From NCBI GenBank assembly GCA_017397885.1, contig JAFQHQ010000177.1, forward strand, positions 1 to 38,720: a stretch of 38,720 bases of DNA. Direction: 5' to 3'. The notes under the pieces are model-generated. The model was given only the letters and a program-made list of their open reading frames with translations, searched no databases and was not told where the DNA came from. Positions 16,201-25,839 of this stretch are shown piece after piece. Source of the DNA: Clostridia bacterium (lineage in GTDB: Bacteria > Bacillota > Clostridia > UMGS1810). The first letter of the stretch is position 1. Each line of letters begins with the position of its first letter. The position numbers and the translations under genes were made by a program.

Positions 16201-19200
16201 TAATATTCCTCTTGTTCTACAATCAACTTATAAATTCTTTCAACTTCTTCGGGATTATTTAAAATCTTAAAAATAGCCTTTTTAATCTTCTTTTCCTTAA
16301 CAGGATTATTTCTGAAACCTTCTAATTTTGAAGTAAGAACGGCATTATGAAGCTTGATTGCCAATTCCTCATCTTCACCACAGTTATCATAGAAGGCTCT
16401 CATTGCGGCACTCAAACGCACATTTTCAGGGTATTTATCATTGTTCTGCGGCTCCGACACATTTTTGGCAAGTTCAACATAACGCTCAATCAATTCTTTG
16501 TACGAGATCACCTTCTTTTTTCTTTCAAGAATCAATTGTTCTAATATTTGCGACATTTTTGAATAATATGCAGGGTTGATTACAACCTTTTCAACAACTT
16601 TTCGGCGAATATTGTTTTCGATAGCTTCTGCGGCACTATCTTTTTCTCCATCGGTGCCGTCTTTTAATTTTTCTTCATTTTTCAGAATGAAATCAAGCAA
16701 TGTGAAATCATCTAAAATGCCTATTTTTTCAGAATCGAAAGCGATAATATAGTTATCAATAAGATAACGCATACCCGGTTCATATTGTTTTAAGTCAATG
16801 AAATCTCCACTTGCCTGACCGATGGTTTCACTTAATTCGATGAAGAAAGTTACTCTGTTTTCAATTTTTTGCTGTTCTGCTGAAGAATAACCCATATCAG
16901 ACAGCAATGGCTTGAATTCTGCAAATGCACGAACAAGCTTATTAACCAAACGATATAACTTTTCACGGCTACGTGCAAATGCCTCATCATTTTCTATATC
17001 AACACCATTTTCTCCACAAAAATATTTGATATAGTTAAATTCCTCTTTTGGTTCTTCAACACCTTCACAAAGTTCCTCAAGCTCCTCTAAGATAGTGAGG
17101 AAGTGCTTTTTTGCTTCTTCGCTTCTGTCTTTCAATAAACCTTCAACATCTTCGGCATCGTAATCTTCAAATGCACCTGCGGTGTATTTGTTCATTGCAT
17201 CGGCTAAATCACCAAAAAGCTCTTTATAATCAACAATGTAACCAAATTCCTTACTATCACCATCAAGACGGTTAACTCTGCATATAGCCTGGAACAACCC
17301 GTGGTCATGCATAGCCTTGTCAATGTAAAGATAAGTGCAAGGAGGTGCATCAAAGCCGGTAAGAAGTTTATCAACAACAATTAGAAGCTTCATATTGTTA
17401 GGCTCATTTACGAATTTACGCTTTGCTTCAGTTTCAAAATCTTCAACAGTTTGTCCATCAAGCATTTTATTGTAAATTTCATATTTTGTGAAAACCTCTG
17501 TATCTTCTTCATCACTGACAGCTTCCGTTCTCAAATCTCCGGTTTGCGGTGCATAGGATGAAATAATGGCACATTTTTTGAAGCCTTTGTTTTGGAATAC
17601 ATCGTAATATTGACATGCCGAATAAACGGAGCCAGCAACTAAAATTGCATTTCCGTTACCATCCATAAGTCGTGCCTTTGTACCAAAATCAAATATAATA
17701 TCACTTACAATTTTTTCAAGTCTTGATTTTGAAGTAAACACCTTCTGCATATTAGCCCATTTCGATTTAAGCTTTGCTTTTGCACGAGGAGTAAGTCCTG
17801 TTGTTTTCACTTCAAACCAAGCATCAATTTTTTCTTGTGATGTAATATCTTGCGGTATATCTCTTGCTTCATACCTCAAATCAAGAACAACGCCATCACG
17901 AACAGCTTCATCAAACTTGTATGTATGAATATATCCACCAAAAATTTCAAGACTTGTCTTTTTATCATTTTTCAAAAGAGGTGTGCCTGTATAACCGATA
18001 AATATGCTGTTCGGCAAAATTGTTTTCATTGCTTTATGAAGCTTGCCTGACTGTGTTCTGTGACACTCATCTACAAAAACAATAACATCACCTTTAACGG
18101 AGAAATCTTTTGGAAGTGAAGCATATAAATCTTCAACATATTTATCATAATCCGCCTCTTTGATTTCTCCACCACGTTTGCCGAACTTATGAATAAGCGA
18201 GCAGATAAGTCTGTCCTCAAAAGAATTGAGCTTTTCTATAAGGTCTTTTCCACTTTTTGTACGAGCAACCTTAACATCTACACCAATGTATGTTTTTTCT
18301 ATCTGCTCATCAAGTTCTTCTCGGTCGGTGATAACAAGCACTCTTGCATTCGGGTTGTTGGCGAGAATCCATTTTGAAAGCCATACCATAGAAAGCGACT
18401 TTCCGCTTCCTTGAGTGTGCCAAATAATACCTCCACGATTTTTATCGGTTAATCTTTTTTGTGCTCTTTTAATTGCATAATACTGATTGTATCTGCAAAC
18501 TTTTTTAATGCCTTTATCAAAGATAATAAAGTTATGTATTAAATCAAGGAAACGCTTTTTGTAAAACAAACAGAAAAGTTCTTTAAAAAGTTTCCCCTCA
18601 ATATCTTTACATTTTTCTGCAATCAGTAAGTCGGTTTCGTCACATTCGTCTGTAAATTCTTTAAATCCGTCTTCTTTCCATTCAAGATAATACTTTTCAG
18701 GAGTGAGAAGTGTGCCGTAACGCATACCTTCGCTTTCGTTTCCGGCAACACAAAATTGCATAGTAGTAAAGAATTGCTCAATAAAGTGAGTTTTCTGATT
18801 TGCTATATTTTGTCTGATTCCATGAGCAACCGATACTCTGCTGTTTTTAAGTTCAATAACAGCTAATGCAATACCATTAACATAAACAACTAAATCAGGT
18901 CGCTTTGTATTATTGCCGACAACAGTAACTTCTTCTGCAATATAAAAATCATTGTTGCTAATGTTATTTTCATCAAAGTCAATGAAATATACAGTTTTGG
19001 CAGGCTTGTCCGCATCTTCTTTAACCTTTGCACCATATTTAAGCAAAGAATATACTTCTTTGTTCGCCGAATACAAGCCTTGCTGTAAATTTAAGGAGGC
19101 TTTCTTCAATTCGTCAATTGCACCAATAATAAGCCGCTCGGAATAACCACGACCTTTTAAATATTCATACAATTTATCTTCAATAATGTTTGAGTTTTCT

Positions 19201-19301
19201 TGTTCCGATAAATTGCCGATATATGTATAATGCAACGTATTTTTAAAGAAATCTATAACTCTGTTTTGAGTTTTTCTTTCACTATCGCCTATGTTTGACA
19301 T
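16200..19301 (-). CDS. hsdR: Type I restriction endonuclease subunit R
   Basis: The 1033-residue motor/nuclease subunit, which binds the HsdM-HsdS methylase, translocates unmodified DNA using ATP and cuts it. The N-terminal nuclease domain has the PD-ExK-type sequence RPDLVVYVNGIALAVIELK (about residues 133-151). The SF2 translocase motifs follow: Walker A HTQGSGKS (near residue 295), the DEAD-like VFVDECHR, GYTGTPL, then DKLLTGFDAP and QAICRVNR. The C-terminal third is the helical HsdM-binding region. Length is normal and all key motifs are intact. GGAGGTG precedes the start, 12 bases after the kinase-like gene. Confidence 0.95.
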   Translation of the reverse strand: MSNIGDSERKTQNRVIDFFKNTLHYTYIGNLSEQENSNIIEDKLYEYLKGRGYSERLIIGAIDELKKASLNLQQGLYSANKEVYSLLKYGAKVKEDADKPAKTVYFIDFDENNISNNDFYIAEEVTVVGNNTKRPDLVVYVNGIALAVIELKNSRVSVAHGIRQNIANQKTHFIEQFFTTMQFCVAGNESEGMRYGTLLTPEKYYLEWKEDGFKEFTDECDETDLLIAEKCKDIEGKLFKELFCLFYKKRFLDLIHNFIIFDKGIKKVCRYNQYYAIKRAQKRLTDKNRGGIIWHTQGSGKSLSMVWLSKWILANNPNARVLVITDREELDEQIEKTYIGVDVKVARTKSGKDLIEKLNSFEDRLICSLIHKFGKRGGEIKEADYDKYVEDLYASLPKDFSVKGDVIVFVDECHRTQSGKLHKAMKTILPNSIFIGYTGTPLLKNDKKTSLEIFGGYIHTYKFDEAVRDGVVLDLRYEARDIPQDITSQEKIDAWFEVKTTGLTPRAKAKLKSKWANMQKVFTSKSRLEKIVSDIIFDFGTKARLMDGNGNAILVAGSVYSACQYYDVFQNKGFKKCAIISSYAPQTGDLRTEAVSDEEDTEVFTKYEIYNKMLDGQTVEDFETEAKRKFVNEPNNMKLLIVVDKLLTGFDAPPCTYLYIDKAMHDHGLFQAICRVNRLDGDSKEFGYIVDYKELFGDLADAMNKYTAGAFEDYDAEDVEGLLKDRSEEAKKHFLTILEELEELCEGVEEPKEEFNYIKYFCGENGVDIENDEAFARSREKLYRLVNKLVRAFAEFKPLLSDMGYSSAEQQKIENRVTFFIELSETIGQASGDFIDLKQYEPGMRYLIDNYIIAFDSEKIGILDDFTLLDFILKNEEKLKDGTDGEKDSAAEAIENNIRRKVVEKVVINPAYYSKMSQILEQLILERKKKVISYKELIERYVELAKNVSEPQNNDKYPENVRLSAAMRAFYDNCGEDEELAIKLHNAVLTSKLEGFRNNPVKEKKIKKAIFKILNNPEEVERIYKLIVEQEEY

Positions 19302-19313
19302 TATTACACCTCC

Positions 19314-20399
19314 TTATATACTGATTATGTTAGGAATATCTAATTTAATTGAAAATGGAGCATACGCAATGCCGGATATGCTAGAAATCCTGCTCTTATC
19401 AGATTCTGCCACTATTGCAATATTATGCAAATCACAGAGCATTTTAACAAAATATAGTCCTATTCCTGAACCATCTGAAACACGCTGCGCATTTTTCCCT
19501 CTATAACCTTTTTCGAAAATTAATTTAGACTCTTCCTCTGAACAATATGGACTATACGAATTAATACTAATAACCAAATGACTATTTTCTTCAAATACTA
19601 TATCTACAGCATTTGGTGTGTCATATGAATACTTTACTGCATTTTCAATCAAAAGTAATGGTATCAATTCAAATGACGGATATGCATTTATTGTTACATA
19701 TGATGAACCAATTATATTTATCGGTATTTGACGATTCATATAGTTCCTAAATATTTTTCTAATTTTATCAAATTTTTTGTAAACAACACATTCAAATTGC
19801 GCCCCTTGTCTCAATACTTCGGGACTCTTTTCATAATCATAAAGAGAAAAGCGACTAGAAATCATTGCACTCGAAACATATATTGTTCGAATGGCCTCCT
19901 GTAAATTCCTGATATCATCATTTGTCAAAGCTACATTTTCTTCATCCAATTTATATGTCTGTAAAATAACGTTGCTCTTATCTTTAATTTGTGCATTTAA
20001 TTGCTTTACCTCATGCGAAATACTGTCAACAGAAGACTTCTTTTCTAACAATTCTATTTCCTTTGAATCGAATGAATAAGACAACTCTATAAGCTTTACA
20101 AACTGACTTTTATCTAATATAGGATTGTATATCACTTCCGTTGTGTTTAAACATTTCGCTTTGGATTTATCGTAACTTTCTCTTTCACGGAAGCCAGTGA
20201 AACTTGAGCCGTCAGCATTTAAAAATACTGACATACCATAAGGACATGTATAGAAACAATTTGGGCTACGATTGTTCAATCCTTGATAAAAGTCCTTACA
20301 TTTATTCCTATTGCAGTTATTTTTACAAAAAGATAGTCCTTTAATATATTCACCATCAAAAAATTCGCCGTTGACAGCTCTATAAGGTAAAAGTTTCAT
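19314..20399 (-). CDS. Cys-rich soluble histidine-kinase-like ATPase inside the type I RM operon
   Basis: A 361-residue protein with no membrane segment. The N-terminal 85 residues hold a cysteine cluster (C25, C29, C34, C48, C52, C83; core FCKNNC and TCPYGMS), suitable for a zinc or Fe-S site. A helical segment with an H-box-like SISHEVKQLNAQI (His129) follows. The C-terminal half is a GHKL/HATPase domain: N-box LIENAVKYS (Glu252, Asn253), F-box-like FEKGYRG and G2-box DGSGIGLYF (309-317). The expected G1 DxGxG is replaced by INSYSPYCS (279-287), so nucleotide binding may be altered. It lies 9 bases after the receiver-like gene and 12 before hsdR, and it is A+T-rich (one 60-base stretch at 19561 is about 27% G+C). 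Probable partner: the receiver-like protein. A cytosolic sensor kinase is the best reading; the signal is unknown. Confidence 0.8.
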   Translation of the reverse strand: MKLLPYRAVNGEFFDGEYIKGLSFCKNNCNRNKCKDFYQGLNNRSPNCFYTCPYGMSVFLNADGSSFTGFRERESYDKSKAKCLNTTEVIYNPILDKSQFVKLIELSYSFDSKEIELLEKKSSVDSISHEVKQLNAQIKDKSNVILQTYKLDEENVALTNDDIRNLQEAIRTIYVSSAMISSRFSLYDYEKSPEVLRQGAQFECVVYKKFDKIRKIFRNYMNRQIPINIIGSSYVTINAYPSFELIPLLLIENAVKYSYDTPNAVDIVFEENSHLVISINSYSPYCSEEESKLIFEKGYRGKNAQRVSDGSGIGLYFVKMLCDLHNIAIVAESDKSRISSISGIAYAPFSIKLDIPNIISI

Positions 20400-20408
20400 G
20401 TTTATCCC

Positions 20409-21074
20409 TCACTTTGTAAGTAATTTTACGGCAATTGACGAAAGTAGTTCTATCATTATTTGTGAACCTTTCTTGTCACTATTACAATACAACTTCCGTA
20501 TGGAATCAAACTTTCCACTTTTTACTGCTTTTACATAATCTGATTCGTATTTTGCTATATCAACAGTCTGAACATCTGCTTCTTCTAATGCTTTTCTCGT
20601 TTTTTTCCACTGAGTTGTAGGATTAGCACATTCTTTTAAAATTCTTGTAAGTAGCGAATCCCAATCTTCGATGTCATAACCGCCTTTAGGGACTATCTCA
20701 TCCGCATATACTAAGTATTCTTGAAAACTTGCGTCGTAATCGTTAGCAGTGTATGCAATTATCGTTTTGTTGGGATATTTCTTCTTAAGCTGTTTTATTA
20801 GATTGGCGCCTTCGAAAGTGCTTTCAAGAAACTTACCTACCCCTCTAATGTCACATAAAATAACATCAAAGGCTTCAACATCTGTTAACATATTTAAATC
20901 ATTCTTTTGAGAAATGTTATATTCGTATTGTTTCAACGGTTCTAAATATGTGAAATCTCTATCGTCAATAACTAATATAGATGTCATCTTTTTTAATGTT
21001 GATAAATTCTGCTCTTTCAAAATATTTACCCCATTCAATTCACATAATCTATGTGGTATATAATACACATACAT
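20409..21074 (-). CDS. Receiver-domain (response-regulator-like) protein without a DNA-binding domain
   Basis: A 221-residue protein. Residues about 30-135 form a CheY-like receiver with all phosphorylation residues: acidic pair in ILVIDDRDF (D37, D38), phospho-acceptor D75 in VILCDIRGVG, T109 in IIAYTAND and K130 in VPKGGYD. The remaining ~85 residues are charged and helical, with no recognisable DNA-binding or enzymatic output. The ATG at 21074 is chosen for its GGAAGGAG site; a GTG at 21122 overlaps the hsdS stop but has no clear site and adds an unrelated N-terminus. Placed between hsdS and the kinase-like gene, it may act by protein contact, possibly on HsdR/HsdM or on another defence component. 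Confidence 0.78.
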   Translation of the reverse strand: MYVYYIPHRLCELNGVNILKEQNLSTLKKMTSILVIDDRDFTYLEPLKQYEYNISQKNDLNMLTDVEAFDVILCDIRGVGKFLESTFEGANLIKQLKKKYPNKTIIAYTANDYDASFQEYLVYADEIVPKGGYDIEDWDSLLTRILKECANPTTQWKKTRKALEEADVQTVDIAKYESDYVKAVKSGKFDSIRKLYCNSDKKGSQIMIELLSSIAVKLLTK

Positions 21075-21118
21075 AATTATATTCTCCTTCCTATAATAAA
21101 ATAATACATTTATAAAAT

Positions 21119-22381
21119 TCACACTAATCTTATTTTACCAGTCAAAAGCTGTTGCATCATACCTTGTTTAAGTTTTTGACATTTAACAATTTTTTGTTCT
21201 AATGCAGTTATTTCCTCATCCATATCCGATAAAATTGAAACAATTGCGTTTTGTTCTTCCTTTTCGGCTGGTATATGTACTTGCATTTCTTTGAATTTTT
21301 TCAAGGTAATTACATAACGTATTCCCGAACCTTCAGCAAACTGAACGGTCTGTTCTCTAAATAAAGGAGTTGAAAGAGCATAATTGATAAATGCACCGTT
21401 GTAGCACGTATTGGGGCGTAATCTTACAACGTGATAACTATATACAACATCCGACATATCTTCTGATGCAACAGCAGAAATTGCAATTTCTTCTGGTGTT
21501 TCAGATGTGGGTGTTAAAAATACATCTCCTTTGAGCACAGAACAATTCTTGATTTTTTCGGCAGAAGCTGTAACTTGATGATTCAAATCTTTGCGAGATA
21601 TAAACACTTGGTGATAAACATTGGTATAGTTTAATAATGTTATTGGTTGTTCGTCAGGTAATATTTTTTTATCAACTCCAGATCCCGTTATAGTGCCAAT
21701 TTCTGCTAATGAAAGTGTTTTCCATTTGCCATCAAAGCCAGGCAACCTTTTTTTACCTGTAAGGAGTTCTTGCATAGCACCTTGCTTGATTGCCTTTTTC
21801 TTTTCTATCAGCTTTTCAAGAGAAGAAACAAGGTTGTCCATTTCAGAAAGTGCTTCTGCAATTCTTTGTTGTTCGCAGAAATCCGGCAAGACAATAGGTA
21901 GTTTTTTTACAATTTGAGCAGTATAGCTTTGTTGTTTTGTCCCTTGACAATATCTAAAAGCCAATTCGTTACCATATTTTACATAAAAATGGTATAAATA
22001 TTTTATATCTAATTTTTCGGTTCCATATACAGCCATACAAGACTGGTTTGTCGTTGCTGTCGAACCCAGTATTGCACAACTCCCACGAGTTCCAGCAGCT
22101 TCTAAACCCGTAATCGCCATCAAAAAAGTATTTGAAGGATGTAATTTTAGGTTTGTTTTTTGTCTCGCTTCTTCGGAAATATGTTCTATTGTATCATAAA
22201 TAACATTGTAATTAAGTTCTCCGCTTGAAACCCATTTTATATTTCCGTTATAATAGCTTTTTATCGCACGATACGGAGTGGCACCACTTGTAAATCCCGA
22301 ACCTGCACATTCCCAAGTCGTATATTCCCAATCTTGTGGTATTGTACCTAGTTCTGTATTTATATATCCTTCTTTTACCAA
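21119..22381 (-). CDS. hsdS: Type I restriction-modification specificity subunit
   Basis: The 420-residue DNA-recognition subunit. It has the standard two-half build: TRD1 (about 1-160) and the central conserved coiled-coil (QQRIAEALSEMDNLVSSLE, then KQGAMQELLTGKKRLPGF), followed by TRD2 (about 220-370) and a second coiled coil with KQGMMQQLLTGKIRL. The two half-repeats are clearly homologous, so a bipartite target sequence is expected; it cannot be read from sequence. The start is TTG at 22381, overlapping the hsdM stop and preceded by AAAGGATGGG. No inverted repeats or recombinase gene suggesting phase-variable shuffling of TRDs are seen within the window. Confidence 0.93.
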   Translation of the reverse strand: MVKEGYINTELGTIPQDWEYTTWECAGSGFTSGATPYRAIKSYYNGNIKWVSSGELNYNVIYDTIEHISEEARQKTNLKLHPSNTFLMAITGLEAAGTRGSCAILGSTATTNQSCMAVYGTEKLDIKYLYHFYVKYGNELAFRYCQGTKQQSYTAQIVKKLPIVLPDFCEQQRIAEALSEMDNLVSSLEKLIEKKKAIKQGAMQELLTGKKRLPGFDGKWKTLSLAEIGTITGSGVDKKILPDEQPITLLNYTNVYHQVFISRKDLNHQVTASAEKIKNCSVLKGDVFLTPTSETPEEIAISAVASEDMSDVVYSYHVVRLRPNTCYNGAFINYALSTPLFREQTVQFAEGSGIRYVITLKKFKEMQVHIPAEKEEQNAIVSILSDMDEEITALEQKIVKCQKLKQGMMQQLLTGKIRLV

Positions 22382-24822
22382 CTAAATCCCATCCTTTCTA
22401 AATGAGATTTAACCTTTACTTCGTAGTTCTCTACATCTTTTTCGAGGCTTGGCAAAGTAGACTCATAACGATTGGCAAGTTCAGATATTCTGTTTGCCAT
22501 ATTATGAGAGGTAGTAGAATAAAGTTCAGAAATACCATCAAAGATTGTGTAATACCATTTATGGTTTACAAGAAGTTCTTTTACTTCATCAATAGTAAGT
22601 TCTACATACTTTGCTTTTTCTGCTTCATCAAGTGCAACATTTAAGCCTTTAACTATCTTTGCATATTCATTAACTTTTTTAGCAAGTTCGGTATATGTAA
22701 GCAATATTTTATATTCTTCGCTATCAGGAGCAGTCTTTTTAAGTTCTTTCTGTTTTGCGTTAACTGCTTTTGTATCAATAGTATCTTTGTCATTTAAATA
22801 TTCACGAAGAACTCCATCATCGCCCGTATTTTCTTCAACAAATTCATCGAGCTGACTTTGTGTTTCATCAACAACTGCCTGTGCATCATCTATCTTTCTG
22901 CGTTCTTCTGCGAAGTAAACTTTTTCTATAATAGATTTAGGAATGAGTTTACCTTCCCAGCCTTTGATTTTCTCTTTCTTTTCTCCTTTTTTATTTTCGG
23001 TTACTTCTACAATATTCTCGGTTTCTTTGCCTGCTTCATAACCGTCATATTTAACTAAGAAAATATCGTCCGCCATAACTTCCTGCCAATATGAAAGCAA
23101 CACTTCATAGACATCAAACTTATCTACAAGTTCGATATCTTCAAATTTTTCTATTAACTTTTCAGAAAGCCATACGATAAACTTTTTAACATCAATATCA
23201 TCAGATATTTTTCTTAAACTTTCATCAACATCATTTTGCCATTCTACAAAAGCGGCATCAATTTTATCTGCATATTTCGAAAACTCATCATCGTTATAAA
23301 TGGTGTTACGAACATCATCATTATCTACATTAAGCTGATAATATCCATCACGCATAACGGAGAAAAGCTTAGTTTTAAGATTTTTAAATATATCCCAATA
23401 ATTCTGCATTGATTCAACATCACAAACAGGAATACCACCGTGAAGATGTGCATCAATATCCTGCAAATCTTCTGCGTTGCTACTATCAATGTATCTTGGA
23501 ATATTTAAGTTATATTCGTTCTTAACTTTAATTTCATCATTAGGAACAAACCTTGCATATTTAGGATCATCGGTAATCTGTTCGTTAAAGGTGGTAACGA
23601 TTTTGTGTATATCACGCTCACGCAAACGGTTTTTATTACCATCTTTGACAAAGTCGTGACTTGCATCAATCATAAAGATACCCTTACGTTCGTCTGCATC
23701 TGATTTGTCGATGATTATAATGCAAGCAGGTATGCCTGTACCATAGAAAAGGTTAGCAGGTAAACCTATAATTCCTTTAATATAACCCTTGTCAATAATA
23801 GTTTTACGGATAGTTGCTTCTGCATTTCCTCTGAATAAAACACCGTGAGGAAGAATAACAGCAGCTTTACCTGTTGATTTAAGTGATTTTAAAATGTGCA
23901 TAAGCCAAGCAAAATCACCATTTTTCTCAGGAGGATTATCTCCGTAACCTTCAAATCTGCCGTAAGGTTTTAATCCGTCCGTCCAGTTCTTGAGAGAAAA
24001 CGGCGGGTTAGCTACCGCAAAATCAAAGCGTTTTAAAACGGTTTCTTGTTCATCCTCAAAATATTGCGGTGCAGAGAATGTATTTGCAGCTTTAATTTCA
24101 CCATCAGCCTTGTTATGTAACACAAGATTCATCTTTGCAAGACCGGCAGTTGTAATTTCTTTTTCTTGTCCCCAAATTGAAACAGCTATCGGAGCTTCAT
24201 CTGCTGCTTTAATAAGGAGCGAACCCGAACCGCAAGCCGGGTCATATACACTATATCCTTCTTTTCTGAAGGTGATTTTATCTATTCCAATAACTTTAGC
24301 GAGGATTCTAGAAACTTCAGCAGGGGTGTAGAACTGACCTTTACTTTTACCACTTTCGGTTGCAAAATTACGCATAAGATACTCATAAGCATCGCCAAGA
24401 ATATCATCACCGCTTGCTTTGTTGTTTGTAAAGTCAAATTCAGGGCGTTGGAAGATAGAAATAAGACCAGTTAATTTTTCGACCATCTCATCGCCTTTGC
24501 CAAGCTTCGTTTCATCGTTAAAATGAGCATTATCAATTACACCTGTAAGTTTATTATCTCCTGCTGCTGCAAGCTTTGCAATGATTTTATCCATTTCTTC
24601 ACCGATGTTTTTAGAGCCTTTTAATGCCACCATATCATCGAAACTACCGCCTTGGGGAATTTCGATATCAGCATACATTTCGCCCTTGAACTTATCGGTA
24701 ACGTACTTAACGAATAACAACGTCAGTATATAATCCTTATACTGAGATGCATCCATTCCGCCTCTTAATTTATCACAACTAGCCCACAATGAGCTATATA
24801 ATTCATTTTTCTTAATTGCCAT
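22375..24822 (-). CDS. hsdM: Type I restriction-modification methyltransferase subunit
   Basis: An 815-residue N6-adenine DNA methyltransferase subunit. The N-terminal helical domain (LYSSLWASCDKLRGGMD) precedes the SAM-binding motif YDPACGSGSL (about residues 193-202) and the catalytic NPPF (about 273). About 300 residues beyond the core are a charged helical C-terminal region (for example DDAQAVVDETQSQLDEFVEEN), making it longer than classical 500-residue HsdM but typical of the long-HsdM branch. It follows the AbiEii gene by 15 bases, with GCGAGG upstream of the ATG. It is the first RM gene in transcription order. Confidence 0.95.
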   Translation of the reverse strand: MAIKKNELYSSLWASCDKLRGGMDASQYKDYILTLLFVKYVTDKFKGEMYADIEIPQGGSFDDMVALKGSKNIGEEMDKIIAKLAAAGDNKLTGVIDNAHFNDETKLGKGDEMVEKLTGLISIFQRPEFDFTNNKASGDDILGDAYEYLMRNFATESGKSKGQFYTPAEVSRILAKVIGIDKITFRKEGYSVYDPACGSGSLLIKAADEAPIAVSIWGQEKEITTAGLAKMNLVLHNKADGEIKAANTFSAPQYFEDEQETVLKRFDFAVANPPFSLKNWTDGLKPYGRFEGYGDNPPEKNGDFAWLMHILKSLKSTGKAAVILPHGVLFRGNAEATIRKTIIDKGYIKGIIGLPANLFYGTGIPACIIIIDKSDADERKGIFMIDASHDFVKDGNKNRLRERDIHKIVTTFNEQITDDPKYARFVPNDEIKVKNEYNLNIPRYIDSSNAEDLQDIDAHLHGGIPVCDVESMQNYWDIFKNLKTKLFSVMRDGYYQLNVDNDDVRNTIYNDDEFSKYADKIDAAFVEWQNDVDESLRKISDDIDVKKFIVWLSEKLIEKFEDIELVDKFDVYEVLLSYWQEVMADDIFLVKYDGYEAGKETENIVEVTENKKGEKKEKIKGWEGKLIPKSIIEKVYFAEERRKIDDAQAVVDETQSQLDEFVEENTGDDGVLREYLNDKDTIDTKAVNAKQKELKKTAPDSEEYKILLTYTELAKKVNEYAKIVKGLNVALDEAEKAKYVELTIDEVKELLVNHKWYYTIFDGISELYSTTSHNMANRISELANRYESTLPSLEKDVENYEVKVKSHLERMGFSW

Positions 24823-24837
24823 AACACAATCCTCGCT

Positions 24838-25839
24838 TTATGCTATTTCATTCATTTCTTTTTCCACCTTCTCAATACCATCCAATATTGTATCAAACGG
24901 TATCTTCTCCCCAAATATCATATTCTGCATATGCTCGTAGTCGTCTTTTAGCACTTGCAGATTTCTTTCGGGTGGCATCAGTTTCATTGTGCCGATTTTT
25001 GCATTTTCATATTGTGCCCATGGGCAGCGATAGAATTTTTCTTTGAAAAGCACAACCTTTTCAAGTAATTCTATATTTTCAAATGCCGCATCCTTAACGG
25101 GCGAATTTGACATACAATATAAATCGTAATAGTGTCTTGAATAACGTGCAGGGAAGGTTTTATCTTCCGGTCTGTTTGCCTCTCGGTGGAGTATTGTAAC
25201 CTTTTCCCAAAATGTTCTTTCGGGAAGAACTGTCAGGATATCCGTTGTAGGCTGTTTGAAAAGCTTTGGATATTGTGTAGCAGCATAAGGTGTAATCGGT
25301 TTAACCGCCGCAGGAGTCCAGGCTGCAAGTGCACCGATTTCAAGACGGATTACCGGAAGTATTGAACGATCTTCAAAGCTTCTGCTATATGCAAACACAA
25401 CGGTCTGCGGATCGGTTTCTTCTATATAACACTCAATAGGAGAAGAGAGGATTCTTTGTAAATCCTTAATCGTATCCGGCATAAACACATCTTTTAAAAA
25501 TTCTTCTGTTCTGCGATTTGCCTCTTTATTGAAAATATCCTGCTTTGTGTTGCTTCTCTCAATCCAAGGCTCGTCCTTTTCAAAACCAAGCACACGCCAG
25601 TCAAGGATTAAGTCGATATCTTCAGAAAATCTTTCTATAAGTCCATAGGATTTTGAAAGACTTGTACCGCCTTTGAATGCGATATTGTCTTTCCACTTGC
25701 TCCGGTGAAAAAGATAATCAAGCATAAAGCATACCCAAAAATCTTTTTCGATGATAGCATCTGTCATACCCATTTTAGCGGCAGTATTCTGAAACAATGC
25801 TTTTCTGTCATTTTCGTTTATGTTTGCTATGTTAATCAT
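24838..25839 (-). CDS. AbiEii-family nucleotidyltransferase toxin
   Basis: A 333-residue type IV toxin of the AbiEii/AbiGii family. The nucleotidyltransferase core has FKGGTSLSK (about residues 54-62) and SEDIDL (about 73-78), which together supply the nucleotide and metal sites. C-terminal helices include LPERTFWEKVTILHREANR, a feature of the family. Characterised relatives arrest growth by modifying tRNA and give abortive phage infection. Its ATG overlaps the stop of the antitoxin gene (ATGA), the usual coupled antitoxin-toxin order. Here the pair heads a type I RM operon rather than standing alone, which suggests it guards the island or adds a second layer of defence. Confidence 0.92.
   Translation of the reverse strand: MINIANINENDRKALFQNTAAKMGMTDAIIEKDFWVCFMLDYLFHRSKWKDNIAFKGGTSLSKSYGLIERFSEDIDLILDWRVLGFEKDEPWIERSNTKQDIFNKEANRRTEEFLKDVFMPDTIKDLQRILSSPIECYIEETDPQTVVFAYSRSFEDRSILPVIRLEIGALAAWTPAAVKPITPYAATQYPKLFKQPTTDILTVLPERTFWEKVTILHREANRPEDKTFPARYSRHYYDLYCMSNSPVKDAAFENIELLEKVVLFKEKFYRCPWAQYENAKIGTMKLMPPERNLQVLKDDYEHMQNMIFGEKIPFDTILDGIEKVEKEMNEIA

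Noticed and set aside
19314-21074. Ordinary transcriptional two-component system inserted by chance
   Set aside because: There is no membrane sensor and no DNA-binding output, and both genes fit tightly in the operon. It is kept as a defence-linked pair instead, though the link is inferred.
21075-21122. GTG start of the receiver gene overlapping the hsdS stop
   Set aside because: The overlap is tempting, but the ATG at 21074 has a much better GGAAGGAG site. The GTG cannot be fully excluded.
21119-22381. Phase-variable hsdS by inversion
   Set aside because: No second hsdS, no recombinase and no inverted repeats around the TRDs are present.
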